Assembly: GCF_000218685.1 (NCBI RefSeq)
Contig: NW_006763290.1
Span: forward strand, 4,428,908 to 4,492,907
Origin: Serpula lacrymans var. lacrymans S7.9
Taxonomy: Eukaryota; Basidiomycota; Agaricomycetes; Boletales; Serpulaceae
DNA length: 64,000 nt
Reading direction: 5' to 3'
Part shown: positions 1 through 11,067 of the stretch, in pieces
Layout of the letters: each line of letters opens with the position of its first letter
How positions within the stretch are numbered: position 1 is the first letter of the stretch
Position numbers and translations under genes: made by a program
The notes under the pieces: model-generated
Databases searched by the model: none
The model's input: the letters and a program-made list of their open reading frames with translations, nothing else
What the model was told of the DNA's origin: nothing

Positions 1-21
1 ACACCTCAAAATTGCTTTCAG

Positions 22-1179
22 TATATCATTTTCATCCCTGGACTATTCCACTATAAGATGGCATGTGCATGCACTATGATGTACTTACATAAATCCAAAG
101 GCATGGAGGGACAACGAGAACAGCCTCTTCCAGAGCGTAGGCATCCTCCGACCAAACAAAACAGGTAAAATTGTGACTAAGCCTGGATTTTGCCGCATGT
201 ATGATGTTATACACCATGACTTGTGGGCCTCAATACTCAACTGTTGGCGCATAGAAGCACGGAGCTGCAATCAGGAGTGGACAATATTGGAGATGTTTGC
301 GAGGGGTCAGCCAACCTGGGACCTAGTAATGGAGATGTTGCAAGAGATTGTGAAGAAAAACATTGCAGGATCGGATAAGATCAGTGTAGGCCGCAAAAGA
401 CCTGATGTTGAGCGAGGCAAAAACTTTGAGAACCAGACCTTGTGCAACCGTGATGAATTGCTATATGTCGACCTCTGCCAGGCGATGAATGCAGGTGATA
501 TTGGGAGAGTTGAGACATTGTTCCTTCCATGGATCTATCATGTCAAAGCTACAGGAAAATATAAGTATGCTTCACAAATGATGCGCTTTGTCACGAACCT
601 TCGAAGAAATTATCCACCATCTGTAAGGTAGTCTTTTATCCTTGATTTGTTTTGCATCAGGAGCTGATGATCTAATAGTAGGATAATTAGAATGAACTTA
701 CTCTGCAACCCGACAGGTAAGGTGGATGCATTCCGTGCCATGGATTGGCTAGTAGAAAGAAACAACCTGTACACAAAGGTCAGTAAAGCTCTTGCTGTTC
801 TAACATCCTGTCCTTAACAAGAAAAACAAGGTTGAATTTGCAGAATCTGGGCCGAATCATACTATTGATCACATTATAAAAGAATCTCCTCTAATTAAAG
901 TTTACCGATACTGCCACACAGTAATTGAGAATGTGTTCTACCTTCAGCACTGCACAATCTGACACGCCCCACCTGACATGACAAAAACCATTCAAAAATT
1001 AGCTGTACACATGAAAGAAAAAAAAGACTCACTCTTTCATACCAGGCCAAACAGCACAGAGTGTTATTAACAATCAATTAGCAGTGGGTATGAGTTTGAT
1101 GCACAGGACAAAAGTTGAGGAGGAGGAAGAGCCCAAAAACAACGTCGAATTAGAAGCTGAAGACTTGTATGAGGAATGA
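22..1179 (+). pseudogene. DUF6589-domain protein remnant (5' end beyond window)
   Basis: The reading at 173-631 resembles the basidiomycete DUF6589 family, which is of unknown function and often lies near mobile elements. Recognisable segments in order: GLFHYKMA (about 22-90), LRPNKTGKI followed by KPGFCRMYDVIHHDLW (about 147-230), LCQAMNAGDIGRVETLFLPW with KYKYASQMMRFV (about 470-600), then FRAMDWLVERNNLYTK (720-778), and KESPLIKVYRYCHTVIENVF after a 52-bp intron (779-830). The 779-830 intron keeps frame, but the junction near 623-716 does not. An in-frame TGA (959-961) interrupts a continuing reading (DMTKTIQKLAVHMKE), and a further shift leads to an acidic tail that ends at 1179. An extra frame change sits near 105. 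The family call is an inference from motif memory; the decay is seen directly. Confidence 0.72.
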
Positions 1180-1377
1180 CTTACCAATGCAGTAGTTAGT
1201 TTGTACTAGGAGCAACATTCTGAATGTTTTTCTTGGAGCGAGCTGGCTTGGCAATGTATTTTGGACAGGAACAGTTTGACGCTGGAAAAATTGTTGTGAA
1301 AACAAAGAAAAGGAATAAATAAATGACCTACCAATGTGGCCAACGGCACCACAAGATCTGCATGAGTACGGACACTT

Positions 1378-3708
1378 CTAATTAGCCATGATAACATCAT
1401 TGCCCATTGGTAGGACATTAGGCATCTTTACAGGGCCTAAAACTGAGGTAGTGGATGTTGATGTGGAAGCAAGTGCAGGGACAACTACATTGATTGAATT
1501 GATAGTGTCAATCAACGACAATCCTGATCTTGAGTCAATCAGTAATGCACATGAGCTTGTATTGATTGTGCTGATCAATGATGTTTCTGGACTTGTGTGT
1601 GATCTAGAAGGTGGAGTTGCACGTGGGGGCAGATAGTGTGAATGAGCAATAGCAATTATGGCAGGCCCATACAACTCTGCATAACACCAGTTTGTTTGCT
1701 CCTGAAGAGCGGTCACACTGATTAGCTTCTGGAAACAAGCCAGCACCACAACTCTAGCCAACAAATCATCAGGCATGATGCACTGAGCGCCAAAGATATT
1801 GTCTCCTTCAAGTCCCTCCTCCACCATTTGCTGCTTGCACCACTTTTTCAGGCTGGCTGTGAGATCACTGTCTGGCATAGATACGTCGCTGTCCTTCAGT
1901 TTGAATTTTCTCTTTGATTGTTTTGATACTGGCTCTGGAGTATTTGGTTGAACTAACAAGAACAAGGATGGGTTACAAGTGTCACAACAAAGGCATGACA
2001 CTTCCTTGCAACACTGTGAGCAACACAGTCCGAGTTGTTCAGAATTGACTGTGCCATGCAATGATAGGATCGGCCAGTGGTATTTGAACTAGGTAGTACG
2101 CACTTTCAGAGTGTTCAAAATATTCATTGACAATTTTACGCCGGCAGACTTGACAAGAACGAGCATTTATGAACAAGTCCATCACAGCAATCTCGTATGC
2201 ATCATTATCAAGACATTTCAAGCTCAAAACATTCCGGATGTGGTCGTGAGGTGTGCCCAGTTTATCTTGATGTGGATGAACTTTCTCTCCTTGTTTCTTT
2301 GCTGAGGTGGCCATTGGAATCTCTTCCACTTCATCCTCACTCAAATTGCTACTGCTGTCCAAGTCATCAGAGTGGATTTTGTCTGGAAAAGCTATTTCTT
2401 TTGTTGAAACCTGCCCCCTTCCTTTCTTTTCTGCAGATCCATTTTTGTCGCTTTTTCTCTTTCTCTTTTTAGAGCGTTTTTTTTTCCTTTTTTCAGCACT
2501 GGCTCAATATAAGTCAAAGTGTTTAGCTTCAACAAGATATATGCCAGTTGCTTCAACAGAGGGATGTCATGCAGCCCGTCCTCTCTGCTGGAAAAGTGTA
2601 CAAGGTGACTTTGTATATTTCCACTAAATAACCAAGCCCACATCCTGGATGTCAAGGCCCTGTCCTTTGAATGTCAGTAGCTTTATTGATTATGCTTAGT
2701 AGCTAAAACTTGCCATTCTAGCTGCGTCTGTACAACAAATGCCCTAAGTCTCTCCTTTTTGCAGCCTATCCATAGTTTTTTGCTGGAATTGTGCGCTTAT
2801 TCCTGAATGAAACCAAACAATTTTGTTTTGTTGGTGAGCAAGGTACCGGCTTTGAAGGTAAGTCACAATTCTCTCTGTTTCCTTGTGGGAATCACTGAAA
2901 ACCATAAACTTCTGAGATGGCTTTTCACCATCAATTGCAAGCACCCACTCTAAGTCATAAAGTGTCTTTGCAGGCTATTGCATTTCTTCTACCATGAGGT
3001 GAATATTTGGGCGATCACATGAATGCACAACTTTAACTACATTATTTTCTCTAATTTGTAGTTTCCTCAGGACATCCTGGAATATAGGTGGTGGCATAGT
3101 TGCAGATGCAACATGAAAAGCAACTTTTGATGGTAGTATCCAGCAAAGCCTACCAAGGTCAGCATACTCTGGTTGAAAGTTATTACCCCACTTGCTAATA
3201 CAATGGCCTTCATCATAGGTGATATTGAAGAGCTGGTCCGTGAATTTAGTGTTCTTCCAGAGAGCATTGAAACAACGATCGTGAAGGATTCGCTCTGGGC
3301 TGACCAAAATGACACGGTATTTAAACTGCATTATATCCTGACCATAATTCCTTGTTAATAAACCACTATAGCAAAATAACAAATGACCTTGAAGGCCTCA
3401 TCTGCGGCATTTTTTGCATCCAGATTGATAGCAGGGATGTCCTATTGCTTCAGCTCATCAACATTTTGTGCTCCAAGAATTGTGAGGGGGTAAACAACAA
3501 TTATTATCCCATTATCATTGAAAAATAGTGGGATCCAGAATGTAAGTGTCTTGCCTGATCCTGTTGGTGCAATGGTGAACACATCTTTTCTTTGTAGTTG
3601 TGAACGAGCAGACTGTATTTATAAGTCACATGGTATAATCCCAAACTTTTCTTGCACGCATTGCTTGGCTTTTTCTACACTGGGTACTTTGATCTTCAAT
3701 AATGACAT
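1378..3708 (-). pseudogene. RecQ-like ATP-dependent DNA helicase remnant
   Basis: Reading from ATG at 3708 (minus), the protein shows helicase motif I (APTGSGKT, about 3560), a DExH-type motif II (TYDEGHCISKWG, about 3200), motif III (VASATMP, about 3110) and a helicase-C segment (KFMVFSDSHKETERIV and VWFHSGIS, 2744-2944). A cysteine- and serine-rich C-terminal tail ends at 1378. This is the order of RecQ-type 3'-5' helicases, which unwind DNA using ATP. The copy is broken: an in-frame TAA lies at 3619-3621 and a TAG at 3442-3444, with clear in-frame continuation after each. A likely intron covers about 3345-3400. The two C-terminal segments (2039-2362 and 1378-2061) are in different frames. 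Basidiomycete genomes often carry many such copies near transposons. It converges on the DUF6589 remnant. Confidence 0.8.
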
Positions 3709-4064
3709 AAGATAGACAAAGATAGAGTGCTCAGAAAGGCTGTGACCTTAATAGAATACCTGAATTTCTCCCCATTGTTTCTATTTCTGTTTTCTATTTT
3801 TACAACTCTGATTGACATTCCCAGGACGTTGGTCACGACCTGCTTGATTTGAGTGGAAGGAGCGGAGGGGCAAATAGGGCCAAATCTGGCACCACTACAA
3901 GTTGTGCCAGTCGGCCATGTGTGTTATGCTCAACTCAAGTTTTGGTAAATTTTTGGATAATTATACAATCAGATTATATAATCACTAAGCACTAGGATGT
4001 AGCATATACACACATCTGTCAACTGGTTTGGAGTCTGCCTGATATGATAATTAGTGATTTACAG
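3709..4064. other. Spacer without a recognised gene
   Basis: This stretch is AT-rich and has no reading frame I can connect to either neighbour. It probably holds the upstream sequence of the RecQ-like remnant and the 5' end of the transposase remnant that begins at 4065. Confidence 0.4.
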
Positions 4065-4647
4065 GAACAGCTGCAAGAAGTGTGTGAAGTGCAAGCCTCC
4101 TTGACAACAATTCTGAGAACTTTGAAGAGACAGGGTTTTATGATGAAAAAGGTGAGTATTACATCTGATGTATCAATAATTTCTACTGAGGAAACATTGG
4201 TTTCAGGTGACCCATCCTGCTTGCAAGTGCAATGAAGATGATCATGCTCTCTACAAAATGTTGGTTGGTGACCACTTTCAGGCAGACCAATTGGTATTTG
4301 CCAACAAAACACACTTCAATCACATAACCTTACGCCGACCATATCCATAGGCACTATGCGTGGGTTGTGCTTGCCGAAGGGACTTTTTTGTCCGTGGATG
4401 AAGATACTTGATTTTACTGGTGATTTCCTTGGATTGGTTCATCCATCTTGAAGTTCTTGACTGTCCATTTACAGGTGATGCTTTGGAATTCATTGAAGGT
4501 ATGCTCAGCCAAATGCAGTCTTGGCTGCTATTAAATTCTGTCCTAGCGGTTGATAATGCAACAATCCTTGAGCTTTTGAAGGAGCCTGCGCAAAACTGGC
4601 TTGAAAAGCCCCATCATATTATGGAATTAACGAGGATGTCCACATAA
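4065..4647 (+). pseudogene. Tc1/mariner (IS630-type) DDE transposase fragment
   Basis: The exon begins after an acceptor ending at 4064 and encodes a helix-turn-helix-like piece (LTTILRTLKRQGFMMKK). A 55-bp intron (4152-4206) follows, then a segment ending LVFANKTHFNHITLRRPYP. Family members usually carry an acidic D-E-T-H-F here; the Asp and Glu read as Asn and Lys, so a catalytic residue seems lost. TAG and TGA stops come next (about 4349 and 4399), then LVISLDWFIHLEVLD and VLAVDNATI, which matches the second catalytic Asp region (normally DNA-S/A-x-H). The last third with the third acidic residue is missing. The family assignment is inferred from these motifs; the stops and the missing end are seen directly. 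Confidence 0.68.
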
Positions 4648-5963
4648 TAGCTCCCTAACCCAAGCATGACCAGTTAAAATTGAATTATGCTGATGTGATT
4701 TAATATGATACTGAAGCCAGTGATATAGCAGCAGCTGTGGCTGAAGCCAGGGAAGCAGCCTTCCTTTGTTGAGCATGGGATGACTTAAGGAGAGCCAAGG
4801 CAGCTGTTTTCTTTCGAGAAGAGGATGTGGTCATAATGGAGGCTTGGGGGGCAGGAAAACCATTATCTACTGATAATCTACAATACCAAAATGTGCGTGA
4901 CATGGTGTGACATAGCATGAGAAATTCTGTTTGCCTCTCAGCTCATCCAAAACAAGAGCCATTTAGTTTGAATGAGCTGACACTTTACAGTGAGGAGAAT
5001 TTGATTGCTCCAACATGTTTATCAAAATATGTTGGAAAAAATAATATTTGGGTCAACATTTGAACTACCTTACATTACAAATTTCATTTGCTATGGATAT
5101 ATAACAAATATAATACTTATTTCCTTACAAGTTTCAGCCATGGGTTAAACTAGCAATGTTGAGGGATACAAAAGTAATTGCGAATAATAATAATTTTATT
5201 GAACATTTGTACATTCCAAGATTCAACATTTCAGATACATAGCATGACACAATATAAATTACTTATTTTAGCCAAAAGTTTTGAGGGAACAAAAACAACT
5301 AATTGTGAGTATTTTGAAAATGTAAAGGAAAAATAGGTCTTTAGCCAGTTGGAAAATACATTGCCCAATGGTCGCCCAATGGTCGCCTGCTTTTTGCCCC
5401 TGAACTGCCCACTTGTTGGGTGAGCCATTAATTCTATAACAAAAGTATCAGATGAATAGTAAGAAATAAAAGAGAGATATTTACACGAGAAAGGGACATA
5501 ATCACGACTGTATTGGGGGTCATTTGCCAACACGCATACTGACACATGACCCAATCAAGGTCAACTGCTTCGGGTGTAGGAACCAGAAGGGGTGAGTATA
5601 AAGCAGCAGGGAAATGATCTAAGAAATCAATACTGAAGCATAATAAGTAAATGAAAATGTGAAGAAGACTGTATCTACTAACCTCGGTTTTGTGCAATAC
5701 AAACTGAGGTGTAACTATCCTAGAAACGAGCATAAAAATGAGAAGGGAAAGTCCGGGTTTTTTAATCCCAATGGGGAAATATTTTCCCACAACTATAGGG
5801 TGAAAGATCAGACTGTAAATGAATTATCTAGTACTTGAAAGATTAGCGTAGGCTCAAATAAAATGTTGAATCATGAGAATGATATATTGAGTATATGGAA
5901 ATATGCCTACAAATGAGGGTACTGTAGAAGTGGATCTACTGTGCTAGTAGGAGCCAGAAGGTG
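4648..5963. other. Region with weak minus-strand ORF fragments
   Basis: No gene is recognised. Minus-strand readings at 5434-5790 (LDHFPAALYSPLLVPTPEAVDLDWV) and 5231-5554 (LMAHPTSGQFRGKKQATIGRP) look like exon pieces because they have protein-like composition and sit on either side of a possible short intron. I cannot connect them into one frame. They could be downstream exons of the disrupted gene at 5964-11067 or a separate decayed gene. Confidence 0.25.
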
Positions 5964-6265
5964 TCACTGAATGGCAAGCTGTACCTTGTCTTGGCCTAGA
6001 GGGCTGAAAATATATATTATATTTCCAGGTACCGGATGTTTACACCTGTTTCCGGCAGGGTAAAATAATACCTGGCTATTACCTAGGTGAGTTGATGACT
6101 GAGCAAGCATAGTGCAACTCAATAAAAAGTGCATATGCAAAATAACATAGTACCCGCGGACTAAATATGACATATCCAAAGGGACCGGTATCTGAGAATA
6201 GTTTACCCTTCTACCATCTTCTTGTTCCAGATATCTTGGGTGAACATTGGTTGGAGCATCTTTTC
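5964..6265 (-). pseudogene. 3' part of an unidentified gene split by a Mutator-like element
   Basis: Reading on the minus strand from 6265, the sequence begins GKDAPTNVHPRYLEQEDGRR and continues in the same frame through PLDMSYLVRGYY to a stop at 5964. It is the second half of the exon whose first bases lie at 10371-10381, on the far side of the transposable element. Joining the two halves with a single 10-bp target copy keeps the frame. The last 50 or so residues are less protein-like and may include an unspliced intron. The protein family is not recognised and no catalytic motif is visible. Confidence 0.55.
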
Positions 6266-6509
6266 ACTTCAGTCACCCCCAAAACATAAGCATTTAGCTT
6301 CAACTATCTGTGTAAATGTATAAAGCTAAAAGCTTGTTTTTCCTGGTATCATCCCAAGTGCTCCAGCAAGGATGGGATCATCCCAGAAGTGGGATAATAC
6401 CACCCTTCTGGGATTTTCCCATGGTATCAGACCATTTGTTATGGTGGGATAATCCCATTAGATGGGATAATCCCAGACATTTGCCACATGTCACATGGTG
6501 TCAGGGGGG
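6266..6509 (+). repeat. Left terminal inverted repeat of the MULE
   Basis: Inverted partner of 10127-10370. It contains several TGGGATNATCCCA-type palindromes near its inner half, the same motif that is amplified in the element centre. Confidence 0.88.
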
Positions 6510-7759
6510 CTTTACTGCAAAAATAGTTCCTGCATAAATGTAGCCAACATCAATACATTATCAATAGTAATAATAGCCATGAAGCAGAATACAATACTAC
6601 CTGCTTTCATCATTTATAACATATATACAAATTTCAAATGGTGTTTACTCTCAATTGAACCTTAATTTGTCCAGCTTCTAGTGTAATATCATATACTATA
6701 GATTGATGGAGGAGACTTTGACCAAAGGTTAGTGTAACTAATTGTGACATATAACCATTTACAAATTAACCTGATTTAATTCAGTTGATTAGGAGATAAT
6801 TCAACCATATCTCTTTTCCTTAACTGACTATATAACTTTGTCATTCCTACTTATCATATAATTTACTGCATATCACAAAGTAGATTTATCTACCCTGGAT
6901 TTCTATCAATGTTACTTAAAATGGCTTATAGTCAAAGGAATACAAGATGTTTGACAATACCAAGCATATACATCTGCAGGATTACAATACCTCTCATTCA
7001 GGCTCATCCAACTTTAAATAATGTAACACTCTTGCAACCAGGCAAAGATATGTCACAAATCCATTTAATGTGCTGATCCAAAAGATATGATATTTTTTTG
7101 AATTGTGCAGCTTTATCCAAGTGCCTGAACTGAAAAATGCACAAAGATACCAGTCCGAGTAAGTACTATATATTCATTATCCTTCCCTCTGCTGCATCAT
7201 TGTCAAAGGCAGAACATGTCTTGCATGAGACAAATTGCTGGCTCTTTGTGGCAGCCCAGCATCCACAAGCCAACACCCATTTTATCCACTATATGTCCCC
7301 ACGCATACAATTGATTATAAATTTTTGTGAAAACAAAAATGGCTGAAAGGTGTGCTCTGCATGCTTATGCAATTTCATGTGACTTGGGATGAACCTACGT
7401 GAGGGCTACTCTGAATCACTGTCCCAGTTCAACCTTAGGTTCATCCAGGTCCTACCATAACATAATAGTTGGTTTACAAACAAAATACTGCAACATGTAA
7501 AAAATGGAAACTGCTGGAAAAGGACAATAATATTTTAAGCTGCTGGGAACTTACCTATGATTATATGTTACAGAATAACCTTAGTGCATTTCAGGAGTAT
7601 TTTCCCCTGTCATGCTGAGTCACCAGCAGCCTAAGCATGCTATTCGATAATTCTGTTCCTGTTGTGGGATCTCCCTGTCCTATTCTGACTCAGGGTGATC
7701 TTGTCCCCTGCTTGGATTTGTCTGTGATGTAGTGAGATGATCCTATGTAATTTGGAGAT

Positions 7760-9090
7760 TTTTCTAGATCAGATTGAACTGGAATGATCCCATCTCTTTC
7801 CAAGACTTTCCTTGGCTGGTTTGGGATGATGCTTTACCCTTCAGGCATTGGTCCATATCAAATTGTGATGATCCCATCCCATTTGGTATTTGTCCACATT
7901 TAACTGGGATCATCCCCTTTTTTGCTGGGATTTTCCCAGATTGGTTTGAGATGACCCTATCCCCCCTTGGTATTTGTCCATGTTGAACTGAGATTTTCCC
8001 AGATTGATTTGGGATCATCCCATCCTCTTTTGGTATTTGTCCATGTTGAGCTGGGATCATCCCATCTCTGGCTGGGATTTTCCCAGAGTAGATTGGGATC
8101 ATCCCATCCTCTTTTGGTATCTGTCCATGTTGAGCTGGGATTGTCCCATCTCATTTGGTATTTGTCCATGTTTAACTGGGATCATCCTATCTCTTGTTGG
8201 GATTTTCCCAGATTGGTTTGGGATCATCCCATCCTCTTTTGGTATCTGTCCATGTTGAGCTGGGATTGTCCCATCTCATTTGGTATTTGTCCATGTTTAA
8301 CTGGGATCATCCTATCTCTTGTTGGGATTTTCCCAGATTGGTTTGGGATCATCCCATCCTCTTTTGGTATTAGTCCATGTTAAGCTGGGATCATCCCATC
8401 TTATTTAGTATTTGTCCATGCTTAACTGGGATCATCCCATCCTTTGGTGGGATTTTCCCAGATTGGTTTGGGATCATCCCGTCCTCTTTTGGTATTTGTC
8501 CATGTTGAGCTGGGATCATCCCATCTCTGGCTGGGATTTTCCCAGAGTGGATTGGGATCATCCCATCCTCTTTGGTATTTGTCCATGTTAAGCTGGGATT
8601 TTCCCAGATTCAATTGGGATCATCCCATCCTATTTTGGTATTTGTCCATGTTAAACTGGTATCATCCCATCTCTTGCTGGGATTTTCCCAGATTCAATTG
8701 GGATCATCCCATCCTCTTTTGGTATTTGTCCATGCTTAACTGGGATCATCCCATCTCTTGCTGGGATTTTCCCATATTGGTTTGGGATCATCCCATCTCA
8801 TTTGGTATTTGTCCATGCTTAACTGGGATTTTCCCAGATTGGTTTGGGATCATCCCAGATTGGCTTGGGATTATCCCATCCTCTTGTGGTATTTGTCCAC
8901 ATTGAGCTGGGATCATCCCATCCCTTTATGGTATTTGTCCATATTGAACTGGGATGATCCCACCCCCTTCTGGTATTTGTCCATGTGAGAAGTGGGTAAC
9001 CCCATGTTACGTGGGGACATGTACAGATTTAACTGGGATGATCACACCCTATTTCAGGGATTTGTCCAGATCAGTGTGGGATGATCCTCA
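7760..9090. repeat. Minisatellite of palindromic GGGATNNTCCC motifs
   Basis: About 1.3 kb alternates short palindromes (GGGATCATCCC, GGGATTTTCCC) with spacers such as TTTGGTATTTGTCCATG. A higher-order unit of 125 bp is duplicated head to tail with near-perfect identity (8120-8244 and 8245-8369). The repeat stays open in several frames on both strands, which produces long but meaningless ORFs with repeated W-D-H/D-P-I or W-D-D-P residues. The same palindrome occurs in both TIRs, so the array may be an expansion of a subterminal motif. Confidence 0.9.
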
Positions 9091-9354
9091 GTAAAAAAAA
9101 TCAAAAGTTGGGCAATGTCAATGGTCAGAATCAGTTTTGAAGGAAATTACCTGAGTTCTACATATTGCCATAAAAATGATAATCCAAAAAGAGTGGTGTG
9201 AGACAGCATCACTATCATATGAGAGACAGAGAATGTTGGCAGAAACCTTACTTGGCATGAAAAAATATTTTCCGGATTCATTTCAATTTCTCAAGAATCT
9301 AAAAAAAGAATACCTTTACAGCACTCAGATTCTTTGTGGACTTAGATACTGTAC

Positions 9355-9610
9355 TATACACAGTCAGCATATAGGCACCAGTCACCCCTTAGACCTTCAG
9401 CTGGTAGCTCCCAGAAATGGCACAACTCAAGGTATTAAATACCTAAGCAGTGCCTAATTAATCCTCACACTCAAGTCATCTAGTGTAGGAGTATCAAAAT
9501 GGAGATCTTGTGTATTATACTGTACATAGCAAGCATCCCCCTCTCCCCATAGACCTTCAGCCAGCAGCCCCCAGGAACCACTCTCAGAGAATGTACAATA
9601 TAAGGTATCA
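9355..9610 (+). repeat. Imperfect direct repeat pair inside the MULE
   Basis: Two related blocks, about 9375-9450 and 9535-9630, each contain TAGACCTTCAGC, then a CCCAG(G/A)AA segment, then AAGGTAT(T/C)AAATACC and AGTGCC. Identity is partial, suggesting an old local duplication of about 165 bp period. No function is evident. Confidence 0.45.
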
Positions 9611-10126
9611 AATACCTTGGTAGTGCCACAAAAGTGGTAAATTCATGTTTTTGCAAGAACATGACTTTATGTTTCTTTTTACTATGTTTTACTTTCTACA
9701 AGGTCAGGATTTTCCTCACAGAATATGCCAGATCTAGTGTAAATCTAATATTCGATGTCCTTCTGCAGATTACTTTGTTGTCACAGCATTTGTGTTGTGT
9801 TTCCTAGTTTTTACTTCAATTAAGGGTATAATAAACCTTGCAAAAAAGCAGAACTCACATATCACATCTATCAGCAAGGACAACAGCATCTTTCTAGTGT
9901 ATGGTTCCTGCAATTGATTATATCTAGAAATTGATAATGTTCCACATTTAAAAAAAAGGGAATGCTTCTCCCCAAATTTGCAGTAAGCTACAATGAGGAA
10001 CTTGTAACTCATATATTTCAAAATAGTCTTGATTATATTGGGCTAAAGTACCATTATTCAGGTGGAAAAGACTGGAAATATCTTCACTAGTTGGCCCAGC
10101 ATTCTCACATGTTAGTATTAGCACCA

Positions 10127-10370
10127 ATCCCCCTGATACCATGTGACATGTGACAGGTTATTGGGATTATCCCATCTGAGGGATAATCCCACTATGGTAC
10201 ATGGTCTGATACCATGGGAAAATCCCAGAAGGGTGGTATTATTCCGCTTCTGGGATGATCCCATCCTTGCTGGAGCACTTGGGATGATACCAGGAAAAAC
10301 AAGCTCTTAGCTTTATACATTTACACAGATAGTTGAAGCTAAATGCTTATGTTTTGGGGGTGACTGAAGT
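10127..10370 (-). repeat. Right terminal inverted repeat of the MULE
   Basis: Reverse complement of 6266-6509 with scattered substitutions. The outer 45 bases match the left end almost perfectly, which is expected if these are transposase-recognition termini. Confidence 0.88.
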
Positions 10371-11067
10371 GCATCTTTTCCCTTAAACAAAGAAATAAAA
10401 TAAGCATAAAACCACTTGAAAGTATTTCAACAAAAGCCAACCTTAGTAGTATAGCGATTATAACTTGAAAAATGCAGGCTTTGTAAAGGTGCTGCCTCTT
10501 TAGAAGAGCTACCAGACTGGTGAATAAGTTGCTGTATCCCTTCAGTATCAAATGAGAGCTCTAAAAGCTCCTGCAGATTGGCACGCAGATAATTTGGCAT
10601 AGAAGTGCATACAAAGGCTAGTAGTGTGCCATCAACATTGCACAAATCTAGTGCACTACTTCAAACATATTTCTTAAAAGTTGTTATTCAACAAGCAAAA
10701 ATACAAAACTCACCTGGCAATTGTGCCCTCTGGAATAGTAATAAAGGAATTAGGCATTTTTTGACCGTTTGGATAGAATGACTGGATCTACATATAAAAT
10801 CAGTATAGATAGAAAGTGGCTGTAATGTGGAATTAAACTTACAAGTTGTTCTAATTCTTCTGTACTATGCACAGTGATGCTTTTATCTTTTATGATACAC
10901 CTTTGATGCTGAGTCCATTGTATGTTTTCTCGATAGTTACGAGGAACAGGATAACACAGCAAGCATAACCAACTTTTGTCATACTCATAATTGATGGAAA
11001 ATTCTGAAAGTAGCTGAAATATTTGAATGCATTTTGGACCTACAAAATGATGTCTTTTTGTTGACAT
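10371..11067 (-). pseudogene. 5' part of an unidentified multi-exon gene, exon 4 split by MULE
   Basis: Proposed exons on the minus strand: 10843-11067 (from the ATG at 11067), 10714-10787, 10442-10658 and the first bases of exon 4 at 10371-10381. Introns are 55, 55 and 60 bp with GT-AG ends, and the first two restore the frame (TEELEQL, then PNGQKMPNSFITIPEGTIA, then SALDLCNVDGTLLAFV and SLHFSSYNRYTTK). Exon 4 resumes at 6265. The ATG is uncertain, because an intron acceptor could precede GPKCIQIF instead, so more 5' exons are possible. I do not recognise the family; the consistent splicing argues that it was a real gene. The MULE lies one base inside exon 4. Confidence 0.6.

Larger units (their letters stand above)
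6266..10370. mobile_element. Non-autonomous Mutator-like element (MULE), 4,105 bp
   Basis: The element begins ACTTCAGTCACCCCC at 6266 and ends with the exact reverse complement at 10370. Its inverted repeats run 244 bp each (6266-6509 and 10127-10370) at roughly 90 percent identity by eye. A perfect 10-bp direct repeat, GCATCTTTTC, flanks it (6256-6265 and 10371-10380). Long TIRs with a 9-11 bp target duplication are the hallmark of the Mutator superfamily. No transposase reading was found inside; the longest plus ORF (9176-9457) resembles nothing I know, so the element is judged non-autonomous. Its centre (about 7760-9090) is a palindrome-rich minisatellite. The AT-rich stretches 6510-7759 and 9091-10126 contain no recognised gene. 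Confidence 0.85.

Noticed and set aside
2744..2944. A separate small helicase gene
   Set aside because: It is the helicase-C segment of the RecQ-like remnant; motif order and strand match the upstream frame.
7764..8988. Several long overlapping ORFs with repeated WDHPI or WDDP residues
   Set aside because: They exist in several frames on both strands because the repeat lacks stop codons. Repeat translation, not genes.
7760..9090. Array of short repeats resembling a CRISPR
   Set aside because: Repeats are palindromic 11-mers with similar, not unique, spacers, inside a eukaryotic TIR element. It is a minisatellite.
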